64,000 bases of DNA from Pogonophryne albipinna (taxonomy: Eukaryota > Chordata > Actinopteri > Perciformes > Artedidraconidae): contig CM053257.1 in the NCBI GenBank assembly GCA_028583405.1, positions 29,681,293-29,745,292 on the forward strand. Direction: 5' to 3'. Made by a program: the position numbers and the translations under genes. The notes beneath the pieces were generated by a model. That model was not told the DNA's origin. It worked only from the letters and a program-made list of their open reading frames with translations, and searched no databases. Shown piece by piece: positions 23,040-64,000 of the stretch; position 1 is the stretch's first letter; each line of letters starts with the position of its first letter.

Positions 23040-23115
23040 GAGAGGGGAAGTGTATCGAGAGGGTTTGTTGAAGTGTGTCGGATCAAGTGGGAGTCACCCA
23101 GCCTTTTAAAGCTGC
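23040..23115 (-). promoter_or_regulatory. Probable core promoter of the stomatin-family gene
   Basis: Reading the minus strand, TTTAAAAGG (23110-23102) is a TATA-like element about 80 nt upstream of the start codon at 23024. It predicts transcription starting near 23075 and a 5' UTR of about 50 nt. This rests on position and motif only. Confidence 0.45.
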
Positions 23116-24330
23116 AATGCTGTTTTACAATACAGCTCTGACATAAACTTGACCATCAAAAGTTAATTATCATGTAGTTAATACACAACCGGATAATCTC
23201 AGTTTGTTTATTATATTTAGCGAGGTTTTCATGACAGAAATACATCCTTTTTAGTTGTATATAAGAGGAGGTTAGGTTAAATACTAATAATATGGATAAT
23301 AATTATAGTTACTTATATGCTAAGAGGTTTCCCCATTGTTACTTTGCTTAGCTAACCTACCACTCGCAACCGGATCACACATTGCAAAATAAATGTTGAA
23401 ATGCTATACTTTCCTAATGTTACTTGCTACTAGAATGAGGAACTGCTTAAACACTATGAATTTGTGGATATATTTTTATCTCAGTTTACACTAAATTGAA
23501 TTGAAAGATATCTTTCTGTATGTCTTTTGTACAGTGCTATTCACACTGCAGTTATCTTAAAACTATTTATTGGTGTGGGTTGAGATTTCAAATGTTATGA
23601 CAGCTTTCTGTCTCTTCAAAGATGTTAATTATTTATTGAAGATTCATTATGACTTTTAAATAAGCTGGCTTAAGGGAGGCCATCATTTGCTGATTGTAAA
23701 GAACAAAATATGTAATGCACTTGTTGCAGTTCATGGGAGCCTGTGAAGGACCTGATAGTCAAATAATTGTAGCATTTCTAGGTGAAATTATAGAATGTAT
23801 AAATGTAAGCATGCATGATTTTCTTTATACAAAATCAGATTTGTTTTAAATGAAAGAAAATAAATATGTTTCCATCATCCATAATGAATAAAAGGCTGTC
23901 ATTTAACAGGTTTGGTAAGGAAGACGACAGTGGTCAAAGTTTGAATTGAATGGAACATATTTGAGTAATGGAAAATGGGATTTGCTCAAAGGAGATCCCA
24001 TGACTTGGTGTTGGGTCTCGTGACTAATGACTGATGGCATCACATGTGTATTGTGTAATATTACGGATGCTCATGAAGCCATGCGTAGAGTCCTAAGTGG
24101 ACTTTACGTAGGCTGTAAAACCGTAACGTTTATAATACTCATTAAACAACTGAAAATAAATCAAAGAAGGTAACCTTATCCGCCTGTTTTTGAAGCTGTA
24201 TTTGGTTATATATATAAGTATACAGTTGATTGAGTCTTTCTTTGTCAATTAATGTATATTTCAGACCTTTACTTTGCTGATAACACATGTGCAGGAGCCT
24301 ATGAGACTTTTTGGCCTTGATCTTGGCACC
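23116..24330. other. Intergenic, between the stomatin-family promoter and the proser1 3' end
   Basis: AT-rich sequence of about 1.2 kb without a coding exon or a repeat I recognise. It separates two genes that both read on the minus strand, so it holds the upstream region of the stomatin-family gene and the termination zone of proser1. Confidence 0.5.
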
Positions 24331-24334
24331 CTTT

Positions 24335-25457
24335 TATTAAAAAGTCACATAGTTGATGATTGTTACACCAGTTAAAAAACAAATAACAGCCACTCCTTCA
24401 TAGCATAATTATTTATCTACACATTGTTCTATCCACCTTCATTAATTAAACAAAGGGCTTTCCTATTAGACATGGCATCACACAGAATAGAGATACAGCT
24501 ACAGCAACCAGCAGTTTACTGACAAAATAATAAAACAGGTGCAAATACAGAAAAAAAGGACAAAAAAACAAAGGAAAATAAAAAGTCTGTTCATCTCAAA
24601 TTTCTCCCCATGTTCTTAGATGTACAGTAAATGAGGTAAACCGTTTCCACGATGTTGCACAGCATTACTTAAGTATACCAACATTTTATACCTCAAATCC
24701 ACTTATAAATCAACATTTGCTGATTCTCAGGAAAATCTTCATACAGTAAATCTGGTCAGTACTGTAAAAATAGGGGTGAAATCTTTTTAAATGAACTTGT
24801 AAACAAATGTGAATCACAGTTAACTGCAGACAGGCCAAAGTGTAGTGACAGTTCACTGAAAATAACACACAGAGGAGCAGTACACAGCACCAGAAGTACA
24901 AAATATTTATGTTGGGCCCATTTCAAAAGTCAATTTAAATGTCATAATACAATGTTCATTTCAGGAGAGACTGTCATTATCCTTCGTATTGTCTTTTCCA
25001 CCGAGACTGGACATTGGATCAAATACTACATGAGGATAGTGTCAATTCATGATAGCATGTACAGTTTTACATTTCATTTCTATTATTCATGATTCACTAA
25101 TAAATGTTGATAAACTTGATTAAAAACAGCCAAGTCCAGCTAACATTTAAAGAGGTCACGGTATATTTTAAAACCTAACAACTTCGAAACCTGATATTTA
25201 CAACTGTTTATGAATAAAATGTGAAATATGTAATCTCCCCCAAACACTATTTCACATGATTTCATGATAGTGTTACATGTAGTAGTAAATCTGGCTGTAA
25301 CATACATGATAATGAAACCCTACTATCTGTCCTGCGCCCATCAGGGTCCAAGGCCAAAACATAGAAAATGTCAACTGCTGAGGGGAAGGGCAGGTTTTAT
25401 GCTAGTGGTCCACCGTGAGTAACTGTTCTCCGTGTTTTTCAAAGTGTGTTGTGGGTT
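24335..25457 (-). other. Probable proser1 3' UTR
   Basis: Sequence following the proser1 stop codon (25460-25458 on the minus strand). It has no further frame-compatible exon. A minus-strand TAATAAAAGG near 24333-24341 is one candidate poly(A) signal, giving a UTR of about 1.1 kb. The end is not certain. Confidence 0.45.
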
Positions 25458-46002
<20,545 letters not shown>

Positions 46003-46875
46003 GTTTGTTGATTAAAACAAACCTTCGTCTCTTTATCAATAAAGTTATTATACCACGCAGTTGGTAAATACAGTTTTACCAGTACAAAAGACAATATGCT
46101 TTAACATAAAATGCATTCGGATGACTTAATACTATGTCAATGATCCAACGCTATTGATTTAAATTCATAATGCTGCAAAAGCTTAGTTCATAACATTGCA
46201 TATTCGCAGTAAAACATTAGCTTCCTAATAAAGTTGCATGATCTTTACAGTCCATGTGTAAAAAACTACTTTCCACCAGCGAACAATGACTTCCAAACAA
46301 CAGAAGCTGTGTCTGCAGAGCAAACCCTGTCTTCACCAGAATTGTCCGCAGCTAACAACAAGCTAGCCAGCTAAAGCTACCTTAATTCTGATCACAGCTC
46401 ACGAAAAATACACTAAATAAAGCGGATTTCTTTACACATCTGTTCATTCAGGCTTAGCTTAAATTTGATACAAGCGATAGTTACGATGGAGATTGGAAAA
46501 TGTGGAAATTCATGAACAAATTCATAATAACGCGCAAGGATAGATAGCAGCACAGATGCTCTGTAGCTTCCTCTGACAGCTGGCGCTAGTAACGTCAACA
46601 CCGGGGAAGGACCCACGAGAGGCTGCCTGTCTAAAAAGACCCCGAGTATCACATATTGTAAACAAATAACACTATTACAGATAGTTTTGGTATTGTTATG
46701 GCTACATCCAACATAATGATTAAAATAATTAAATATAACTTGTATTATTTGTATGTTCTGTTTGAGTGATTCCAATCAGGCACAGTCAGGCCAGTTGTGG
46801 AAAGCGTACAGGAAGTACACATAAAATGGTCTCGGCAGAGGAGTAGAATTAGGAATATTATCTAAAATACCAAAA
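46003..46875. promoter_or_regulatory. Shared bidirectional promoter of proser1 and vps36
   Basis: The start codons of proser1 (46002, minus) and vps36 (46876, plus) face away from each other across 873 bp. No TATA box is obvious at a consistent place. An ETS-like ACAGGAAGT is at 46808-46816. Head-to-head housekeeping genes commonly share such a promoter. Non-coding first exons could also lie here. Confidence 0.55.
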
Positions 46876-56244
<9,369 letters not shown>

Positions 56245-56620
56245 AGTTGTTATACTAAGATAGAAAAACATATCTTCAACTGGGCTATACTGTCTTTGCT
56301 GGTTGGCTGATGTTGGCTACAGCGGTAGAGTGTATTTAGTCATTGTTTTTTTAAACGGTTGTAGTTCCGTTAGTGCTATATTACAATCCACTGTATAACA
56401 AGCTCTTTTCTGTAGGTCTAAGAGCCGATAAGGGGGTAAAGAATTCTGCAAATAAATACTGAACATGCAGCAAAGTGTTCCCAAATTGCTTTGCTTGATG
56501 GAGTGACCATCACGTGGGAAAATTGGCCTACTGGAATATACACTGTGCATTTTGTCACAGAGCTCATACCTTGTTTAAAAAAACTGTTTCTGAATTCAAA
56601 ATAAAATGTTTTGTGATAAA
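56245..56620 (+). other. vps36 3' UTR with two poly(A) signals
   Basis: AATAAA occurs at 56451-56456 and 56600-56605 after the stop codon at 56242-56244. Either could end the transcript, giving a UTR of about 230 or 380 nt. Confidence 0.6.
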
Positions 56621-59039
56621 TAATTACGTAATGAAGCATCCGTCTCATCTTCTGAGAGCGGAGAGAACATGCACAGATTCATTTGAATACCCTACCATGA
56701 CATCCTTTATCTTGTTTTAGTCTCTCAGTCTTGTCCATAAACAGCATTATATTTATTTTTTCTCCAGTCAAACTTTCATTTCATCTAATAGGTTTTGTCT
56801 ACATCCAAGAAAAGACCAAGATAAAATGCCTGATCTGCTGCCAGTTTGATTCACAGCGAATGAATCCCTTCAACTGCAGAAGTTATCTAAATAAATCCCA
56901 CTTGATTTTAGTTACTTCTAGTCTAAATGTCGAAACTTTACTTTCTGCTGGGAGTGCTACCTCCATTCTTGTTTTTCAATCTTTGTCCCTGGAAGGCTTC
57001 TTCTTTGCTCCTATTGTGAACTGAGCTGAAGATTAAAGGGGGATCCATCGCAAAAGAAGCTTCCTGTCGCCAACTGTCTGGAGAAAATGAAGGTCTGCAG
57101 CTGATTAGATTACCCTGACATGCTGTTCATATATTGATAGAGCTAAAACGTAATTGTTTTCAAGGAAGCTTGAGAGCTGACCTGAGGCACTTCTGAATAC
57201 AATAATTAGGACCGGACTCGTGTACGACATTGACACCGTTTTTCTAAACAAAATAGGTCCCGTTTGTCCATGCTAAAATGGATTTACTCAATGATGCATT
57301 TTTAAGTTAATCAATATGCTGATTGGCTATCTGCACAAATCATGGTTTTCCTTGATCTGGGGTTAAGAGAAGGAAAACTATTAACTCGTCTGTATAGGGG
57401 AAGTTCATCTGATTTTGTGAGATAAATAGTTCTGCTGTTTACTATCGTGACTGCATGTACAAAGATTAATTTTGTTACCCTGCCTGCCTCCTGGGACAAA
57501 TGTAGCTTAGCGCAAGTTCAATCAGGAAGACCAATATCCTCTGGTGTTACACGTCATTTCAATACTCTCTCCTCTCTCATTAAGTGATCAGGGGCGTTAC
57601 TCCCCGGCTAGCCAATCATTGCACCCGCTAACCCCTTTAAATCTGCTCTTCCCTCTCTGTCAGTTGTCATTTCAGGTGTCAACGCACAACCCTCCTCCAC
57701 CCCTTCGCCTCCTGTCTCTTAATACAGGGCCAAGAAAAAAAGAAAAGAAAAAAAACCTTCTCCCTCCAGACCAGACCGAACTACTCATCACCACCACCAG
57801 TGTCTAGACCCCGGGGGGTTCATCGGAGCGGTTTTCCCCTCCTGAATGATCATCCTGCAAACCGGGGCCTAACTGCCAAACATCATTTCATTCACTTGTT
57901 GTAATCCGTCAATCATTATTCCTTCATATTATGTGTCCGGTAATAAACATGTATTTCATACATCACGTCTCTCCTGATTGAACTGGGGTCACAATGCTAT
58001 CCTTTCTGAATTTCCATATGACTTCATGAGTTTCTTTTTAGATGGAATCTTTAAACAACCATTGCCATAAAGAAAGATGTATGTGACTGCCTCTTGAAGG
58101 CGTGAATTATAGTTCAAACCGTTGAATCGCACATATTTCTGCATGTAGTCACTTTTTTAAATGACCCAGGAGTCTTTTTAAAACTGATAACAATCTCTTT
58201 AATGATTCACTTAAAACAGTGCAATAGGCGGTGAGGAAATAATCTTAAATTTGTGCTTCAGTTTTCTATCATGTTCTTAAGCTTTAACCTAAGTCAACTT
58301 CAACTTTCACAAATGAATAGGCCTATGAATGTGATCTAGGGACAATTCTATATTTGTGCAGCAATATTTTGGAAATGAATAAATAATAAATTGGACTATT
58401 CATTTTATAAGAAAAACTACCAAACCAATAGTTTGGCCTGACGTTTCATTTATGGTAAACGTTTTACATAAAACAAGTTACCCCCAATTGTATTGGATCC
58501 TAATGTGAGTTTAAATAATACTTTTAAAGTGTTAAACACTTTCATACAAAAAACGATCAAACTATCAAACAGTACGAATAATGATTTCTTGTATTCTGTA
58601 ATTCGATTTACATTCAACTTTATTTAGCTGATATCTTTTATTGTTTTAATCGTCATAATTATGCTACGCGGAGTTAGTATTGGTAAGTAGCTACTAGGCA
58701 TGATATGTTTGTGCATTTGAATGTTTATTCAATGACACAATTATATACAGCTCTGAAAAAAATTAAGAGACCACATTTTTCTTAAATCTCAATATCTACA
58801 TGTCTGGCAGCCATTCCATATAGTGTCTTTTGAATTTCACCACAGAGAAATGTTGTCAGTAGTTTATAGAATTACAAAAATGTTCATTTTACTCAAACAC
58901 ATAGGCCTACCTATAAATAGTAAAACCAGAAAAACGGATAATGTTGCAGTGGTCTCTTAATGTTTTTCAGAATTGTATATACATACACAAAAAAAACATG
59001 TAAGGAACACATTTGTGAGTCTCAAAAAGAGTATTCAAT
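56621..59039. other. Intergenic vps36 to thsd1, with a possible solo LTR
   Basis: No coding exon recognised. A stretch at about 57545-57993 begins TGTTACACGTC, ends GGGGTCACA and has AATAAACATG near 57945, which looks like a solo LTR, but no target duplication is visible. The rest is AT-rich and contains the Tc1-like MITE at 58748-58975. Confidence 0.4.
58748..58975. mobile_element. Tc1-like MITE
   Basis: Ends CAGCTCTGAAAAAAATTAAG and CTTAATGTTTTTCAGAATTG are imperfect inverted repeats, extended by AGAGACCAC / GTGGTCTCT, with TA on both sides. 228 bp, non-coding. A common teleost repeat type. Confidence 0.85.
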
Positions 59040-59263
59040 TGGCCCGCTGACCGTGAAGTATCTGAGCTGTGAGCGGATCTCTCTCACGCACTCCCGACAC
59101 AGGCGCGCGCCTCCGGAGAACTCTGTTGGGCTGATTCTGTCCCGTCGAATGCCACTGCCGTTCTGACAAGAAATGCATTACCAGCGCATGGAGGGAGTGT
59201 TGTTCCCGGTTTCTGTGTTGGAATATTGGATAGAAATAATGCTGTGCTGAGTCAACAAGAAAT
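59040..59263 (+). other. Candidate 5' non-coding exon of thsd1
   Basis: A GC-richer block upstream of the first thsd1 coding exon, ending in a good donor (AAGAAAT followed by GTGAGTAA at 59264). It has CpGs and no long open frame. Its use as a first exon is a guess that needs transcript support. Confidence 0.35.
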
Positions 59264-60079
59264 GTGAGTAATCCGTATTATCCATCTTAAAAACCATGAC
59301 GATTATGACCCCTTATCTTTAGCACTCTGTGCAATACCTCAGGTTTAGAATGATGTGTGATATTATTTTTATAAATTCGGTCTTCCCAGTGGCTAAGCAC
59401 ACATTTCAGTAAAGTATAATGGACGTATGAAAAAGATAATGGGTGTTGAGTTGACTCTGTAGGCTATAAGAGTCTTCACCATGAGAATTAATATTGGCAC
59501 ACTTTTTGATCCATTTGATGTGATTAATTGCAACCACAACGTTTTTGATTAGTCTATGGCTGAAATAAAGCAGGCCCAAATTGTTTTTATATTTAAATAG
59601 GAGTTTAAAATGTAAATTGTAGCAATCTGGTGCCAAATATCAAGTTTGGGATTTGTTTCAGAGATAGTAAGAGGTTTATTGTGTGACTAAGGAAAAATCG
59701 AGAAAACCCAAACAAACCATCCAAACAACAATTTGGACAAATATTTTTTATTGGCAACTTCTACAGTTCTGTGTTGATGGCAGCTCTCCACGGGCTACCC
59801 ATTGTGAAGTTGGGAGGAAAAGGAAGACGCCACTGTAAATCCAGAGAACCCAGGGTCACAGCTCCATGCTTTAGCCTTCCTGTCTTGCAGACCTCAGATC
59901 AGTGTGCTACGCCTTCCATACCTTCTCCTGTCTGCTAACTCCAACAAGTGTGTTTGCTTATTGCCTGCTGCTTTCTCGTGGAATATTTCTATATTTTGGA
60001 TTTCTGATTTGTAGAGGTCAGGGATGGTGGAAGAGGAAGGTCATGTGGTGAAGGAGAAAACAGAGGCACAGACATCGGA

Positions 60080-63000
60080 ATGCCACAAGCTGTCTCACTG
60101 CTGCCCTTCCTGCTGGCGCTCATGGGATATGGTGAGTCTCACTAAACCAGTGGTGTCCAAACTACGACCCGGGGGCCAAATGCGGCCCGCGGACCATTTT
60201 GAATCGGCCCTCATCAAATTACAAACAGTATAATGAAATATGGCCCACAAATGAAACTTGAGCTTGTCTTATGTTGTACTTCTTAACTATGTAAACATAT
60301 ATTACACAGTAGTATTCATGACCACTTTTCAAATAAATTCAGTCAATTAAAGTTGGAAACATTTTCTAACATATCTTAGTTGATAAGAAAAAAGCCCAAT
60401 GACTTATTTACATAACAAGCTTGAAATATACCCTTCCTATTTCTCCTTATTATAATCACTCTGAGGCTCCTGTTTTAAGGGATGAGCTGCCAACACTCAC
60501 AAGAATAATTTACTAAGTAACTGAACTTATGAGGCAATAAACCTCTAGTGAGCGGCCCAGCCCTTCGTATATTTTTCAGAATGTGGCCCTCGCTGAAAAA
60601 AGTTTGGACACCCCTGCACTAAACTATCTTAATAACATGACTATATGTTTGCAAGGATGGCAGATTTCTATTTCATCTGAACATGCTAACACATCATAAA
60701 TTAAACGTGTTCTACCACCCTGGAGAAAGGAATGACGGGGCAATAAAAGGTGCTCCTCTTCCTCTTCCCACACCCTCTTTGCTCTGTGAGGATGCAGAGT
60801 TTGCACAACATGTTTCACACACTACGTAGGACAATTGCTCTTAAAATATGTTACCGTGCTTCAGTATATTAACTTTTCCCCTGGGTTATTGTAATATGTT
60901 AAAATACTCAGAAGTACCGGTATAGTTAACAACTAAATGTTTAACCTATTTTGTGTAATTGTGTAAAATATGAAGCGTATGCCTATAATTTGTTTTAGTG
61001 GACCCACAGTGTCTTATTAAGTTGTAATGGGCAAATTCCATCATTAGTGGCTTTGTGGTCAATACAATGGAAGTGAATGTGACTTGGAAAAAGACAGTAG
61101 GCCTATACATAATTCATTTTTGTAATGATTGAATATTGTAAATTACATTTGTTTGTATTATAAATCATGATGCATTGTTATTTTGTCAAAAGTGACACCA
61201 ACAACTAACTCTCACAAATTGATTGGTTTCAAATAAACAATGTTCCCCTATGACTATCACTTTCCATACATTGGAAACATTAACTACACAATCTGTCTTA
61301 TACGTCCCCAGACTATATGTCTAATTCCAGACAAACGTTATGATAAATCATTTTTCATTTAAATGTCATGTTATTAAACCACTGAAGTAAAATGAACCAG
61401 AACGTTTCTGGTTCATTTTTCTTCAGTGAAACACACTTTATCCACAGTAACAGACAACTTGCAAAGTCATATCAAGACATATATACAAAAGCAGATATAA
61501 AATACACAAAGAAACAACAAAAAGATCTGTGACACAACATTTTTTCATCGGTTGACAATTTTTGTGTAGGACGCATGAACAAAAATGTAACATGATCTCT
61601 CATTTTGCTCTCTCTCACTTCTGTGCATCCTTTCCTGTAGCTTTTGCAGGGCTCAATATCTGGCCCTCCTTGCACGTTGCCCTTAGCAATGCCAGTGTAT
61701 TTGTGGACTTCAGCACAAAATCCAACAGCAGCACGGCCTGCAACACGAGCCTCTCTCTGGTCAACACGGAAACCAACACCACCGTTCAGACCAGGACTCT
61801 CCCCGACAACCAACCGGCTGGCAGGGTGGAGTTCAACTGTTCTTGCTTCCTGTACGCAGGAACTTTCCGGTTCCAGTTGAGGCAGACCAGCACCTCAACT
61901 GTTTCTCCTGCTAATGGCACACATGACAGTCGAGTGGAAAGTACTACCTGGTGGTGGAGTTCAGAACTGCAGGTGCAGTGGCCCACCTTTCACATCGCTG
62001 TGGACAGGGCCGGAAACCACTCGGGATCTTTTCAGGCAAGACAAACTGCTCTTAAAGGTCCCCTATTATACTCTTTGTCATCAATATATTATAGGTCTCA
62101 GATATATACAAAACATGTCTCTGAAGTGTTTGGCTGAAAACCAAACAGATCATGCATTGCAGCATCCCATAATCCCCTCTGTTTCAGCCCTGGGGGGGGG
62201 GGGAGTTACCTTGGTTGCTGATTGGCTAATGGTTACACAAGCCAACAAAAACATTATGACATCATAAAGTGGCCAAAATGTGATCGGCTCATTTTGAGAC
62301 AGGTTTTTATATAAATGGATCAGGACAAAAAGAGAGAGAATCTTTTTTCCTGAAACTTCCAGAATATCTTTACACAGAGGGGACATCAAACATGTTGATG
62401 TATAAAAGACATGAAAAGGTGGATTTTGCATAATAGTTGACTTTTAGGTAAGTCTTTCTTTTGCGGCAGAATAATGACCACAGTGATTCATACCTTTGCC
62501 TGTTTCTCTCCAGGTTGGGATATCCACCAATGAACACTTTCAGGCTTGCTCCAGCGGTATTGACTCGGCTCTCCTCCTAGAAGTCAGCTACATGGAGTAC
62601 AACCAGATAGGACGGATCACCATCGACAAGGTCAAAGCCCGCAAACAACACTCAATCAAACCCCTCCGCTCCCAGAGTGTAGAGCTGTCCTGCGCCTTCC
62701 CCTTCACAGAACGAGACTTCATACGAGTGTCTCTACGCTCTCCTCATGCAGCGCAGGATGTGAAGAGCTCCGGGCCTCTCTACTTGTCCCGTATCTTCTC
62801 CTATAAGCTGCTAGTGGAAAACACAAATGCCTACAGGAGTGGTTGTGAAGGAACTATGACTGTTAAACTGATAACCCCACCTTGTGTGCACGTCAATGGG
62901 AAAGTGATGCTTTATAAGGATGCAGGTGTTGGGAGAGGCGTTGCTGTCTCCTCTGGGATGGATGCAGGAGGAACAGCACCAGGACCAGAGGAGCCCTCCT

Positions 63001-63165
63001 CACCTCTGTTGGCCTATAACTGGCTGACTCAGGGAGAGAATGAGACTGAGTTCAACTGTTCTGTGTTTGACCCAGGGAGGTACAAGTACTGCTTTCGCTT
63101 CGTTTTCAACTTCAGTCGTTCCCCTAGTCCTGCACAGACCTGTTTGGTGGTTCACAAGAGTGCAG
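60080..63165 (+). CDS. thsd1: THSD1, thrombospondin type-1 domain protein, N-terminal part
   Basis: Three coding exons: 60080-60131, 61641-62035 and 62514-63165; the gene continues past the window. The start codon at 60080 gives a signal peptide, MPQAVSLLPFLLALMGYAFA. A longer upstream ATG frame does not join exon 2. The extracellular region has several N-glycosylation sites and paired cysteines. Family resemblance is clear in LHVALSNASVFVDF, LQVQWPTFHIAVDR, SSGPLYLSRIFSYKLLV and the following cysteine-containing segments. The TSP1 repeat and transmembrane segment should lie in later exons. THSD1 is an endothelial membrane protein of focal adhesions, linked to cerebral aneurysm. The intron after 62035 starts GC instead of GT (CAG then GCAAGA). 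The position next to vps36 matches human. Confidence 0.9.
60148..60616. mobile_element. hAT MITE in thsd1 intron 1
   Basis: Ends CAGTGGTGTCCAAACTACG and AAAGTTTGGACACCCCTG are inverted repeats, with a perfect 8-bp duplication CACTAAAC (60140-60147 and 60617-60624). 469 bp, non-coding. It inserted 16 bp downstream of the exon 1 donor. Confidence 0.93.
62052..62446 (-). mobile_element. TTAA-type MITE, family A, in a thsd1 GC-AG intron
   Basis: Begins TTAAAGGTCCCCTATTATAC and closes with GCATAATAGTTGACTTTTAG, a decayed inverted end. It fills most of the 478-bp intron 62036-62513 and starts 17 bp after the GC donor. Confidence 0.82.
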
Positions 63166-64000
63166 GTGAGATTTAATTAATTAATACATTTACATTTGAC
63201 AGCTGCAATGAACATTTACACTGTGATGTTTTATAACATTCATTTTGAAGGGAAGATATATTTTTCCTTATTCTTCCACGTTTTCCAAAAATGCATCTGG
63301 TGCTGGAAAGTCTATGGTTAAGAAATTGCCTCATTAAAGACTAGGCATTTTCCATATAAGTCATATTGTAACTTTACATCACAATATCAGAAGCACAGGT
63401 GTTACAATACAAATGAATGATGGCTGGATACCATTGAGCTGCTAGGCTTTCCACGTCCTGGTATTGTATCTGCGGCTCATTGTCACGCTGTCATTCCATA
63501 TTTAAAAATAGCACTATCCTGTTTAGGGTGGACATTGCATCGTGACAAAAGATGACAACCTCATAAGGTTCACCAATAGTAATTATGCAGTTAAACTTAA
63601 AACAAAAAAGTTTCAATACATTATATTTTAGGGATTGCAAGACTAAAATACTTATAATCTTTTGTTTGGTATTAAAGTGAAGGGTGACCTACTGTAATGA
63701 GATCACACATTGTCAATGTATTCAGATACAGCAACCAACACATGTTTTGTTTATATGTAGGCCACACGTATTTTATGACATAACACATTAAATGGAGATT
63801 CATTGAACTATCACATTCTATAAAGTTGCTTATTTCACTCTGTCCTCACGTTGTCTATTTTGGGGTGAAAGCATGAACTAGTCAATGTTTTATGATGGTT
63901 GAGCCTTTTTTAACTCCATGTTGTAGTTTTTTTTTAATGATCCTAGCATTGCATGAAAAGAACTCAAAGTTAATGCTTCTACATTTAGAAATGTATCTGC
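63166..64000 (+). other. thsd1 intron, continuing beyond the window
   Basis: Follows the donor GTGAGATT at 63166. AT-rich, with no exon that joins the thsd1 frame and no repeat I recognise before the window ends. Confidence 0.6.

Noticed and set aside
60024..60233. Upstream ATG frame as the thsd1 start
   Set aside because: This frame gives no signal peptide and does not join exon 2; the ATG at 60080 does both.

Overview
The window looks like nuclear DNA of a ray-finned (teleost) fish. Compact vertebrate genes with GT-AG introns are mixed with long CA/GT/GA microsatellites, Tc1/mariner, hAT and TTAA-target DNA transposons, tRNA-derived SINEs, a Ty3/Gypsy element and an endogenous retrovirus. 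All gene models were assembled by eye from splice sites, reading-frame continuity and family motifs. Exon coordinates should be accurate to within a base or two but have not been checked against transcripts.

Layout. (1) 386-10584 (+): the last twelve coding exons of an MTUS1/MTUS2-family microtubule-associated coiled-coil protein, with a long 3' UTR to about 13.9 kb. (2) 14260-23024 (-): a complete seven-exon stomatin-family gene (stoml3/stom-like, 283 aa), tail-to-tail with the first gene; its intron 1 is packed with nested transposons. (3) 25458-46002 (-): proser1 (12 coding exons, about 768 aa). Its last intron is about 12 kb and is mostly two antisense LTR elements: a Gypsy element (25829-31115, with a hAT inside its 5' LTR) and an endogenous retrovirus (31201-37506) whose 3' end lies 43 bp from a proser1 splice donor. 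(4) 46876-56244 (+): vps36 (14 exons, 385 aa, ESCRT-II), head-to-head with proser1 across about 870 bp; its intron 5 holds a transposon-in-transposon-in-transposon nest. (5) 60080-63165 (+): the first three coding exons of thsd1, which continues past the window.

In human, PROSER1 and STOML3 lie close together on chromosome 13, VPS36 and THSD1 are neighbours further along it, and MTUS2 is also on that chromosome. The gene order therefore supports the assignments and favours mtus2 over mtus1. The genes have unrelated jobs (microtubule binding, membrane scaffolding, chromatin regulation, endosomal sorting, endothelial adhesion), so the grouping reflects conserved synteny rather than a pathway.

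The most unusual structure is in the retroviral leader: seven 44-bp tandem units, each able to form a small hairpin whose loop can pair downstream as a pseudoknot. A diverged eighth unit keeps the fold through two compensatory base-pair changes. I found no clear sign of a wholly new multi-gene system; most of the interest lies in the mobile-element architecture.
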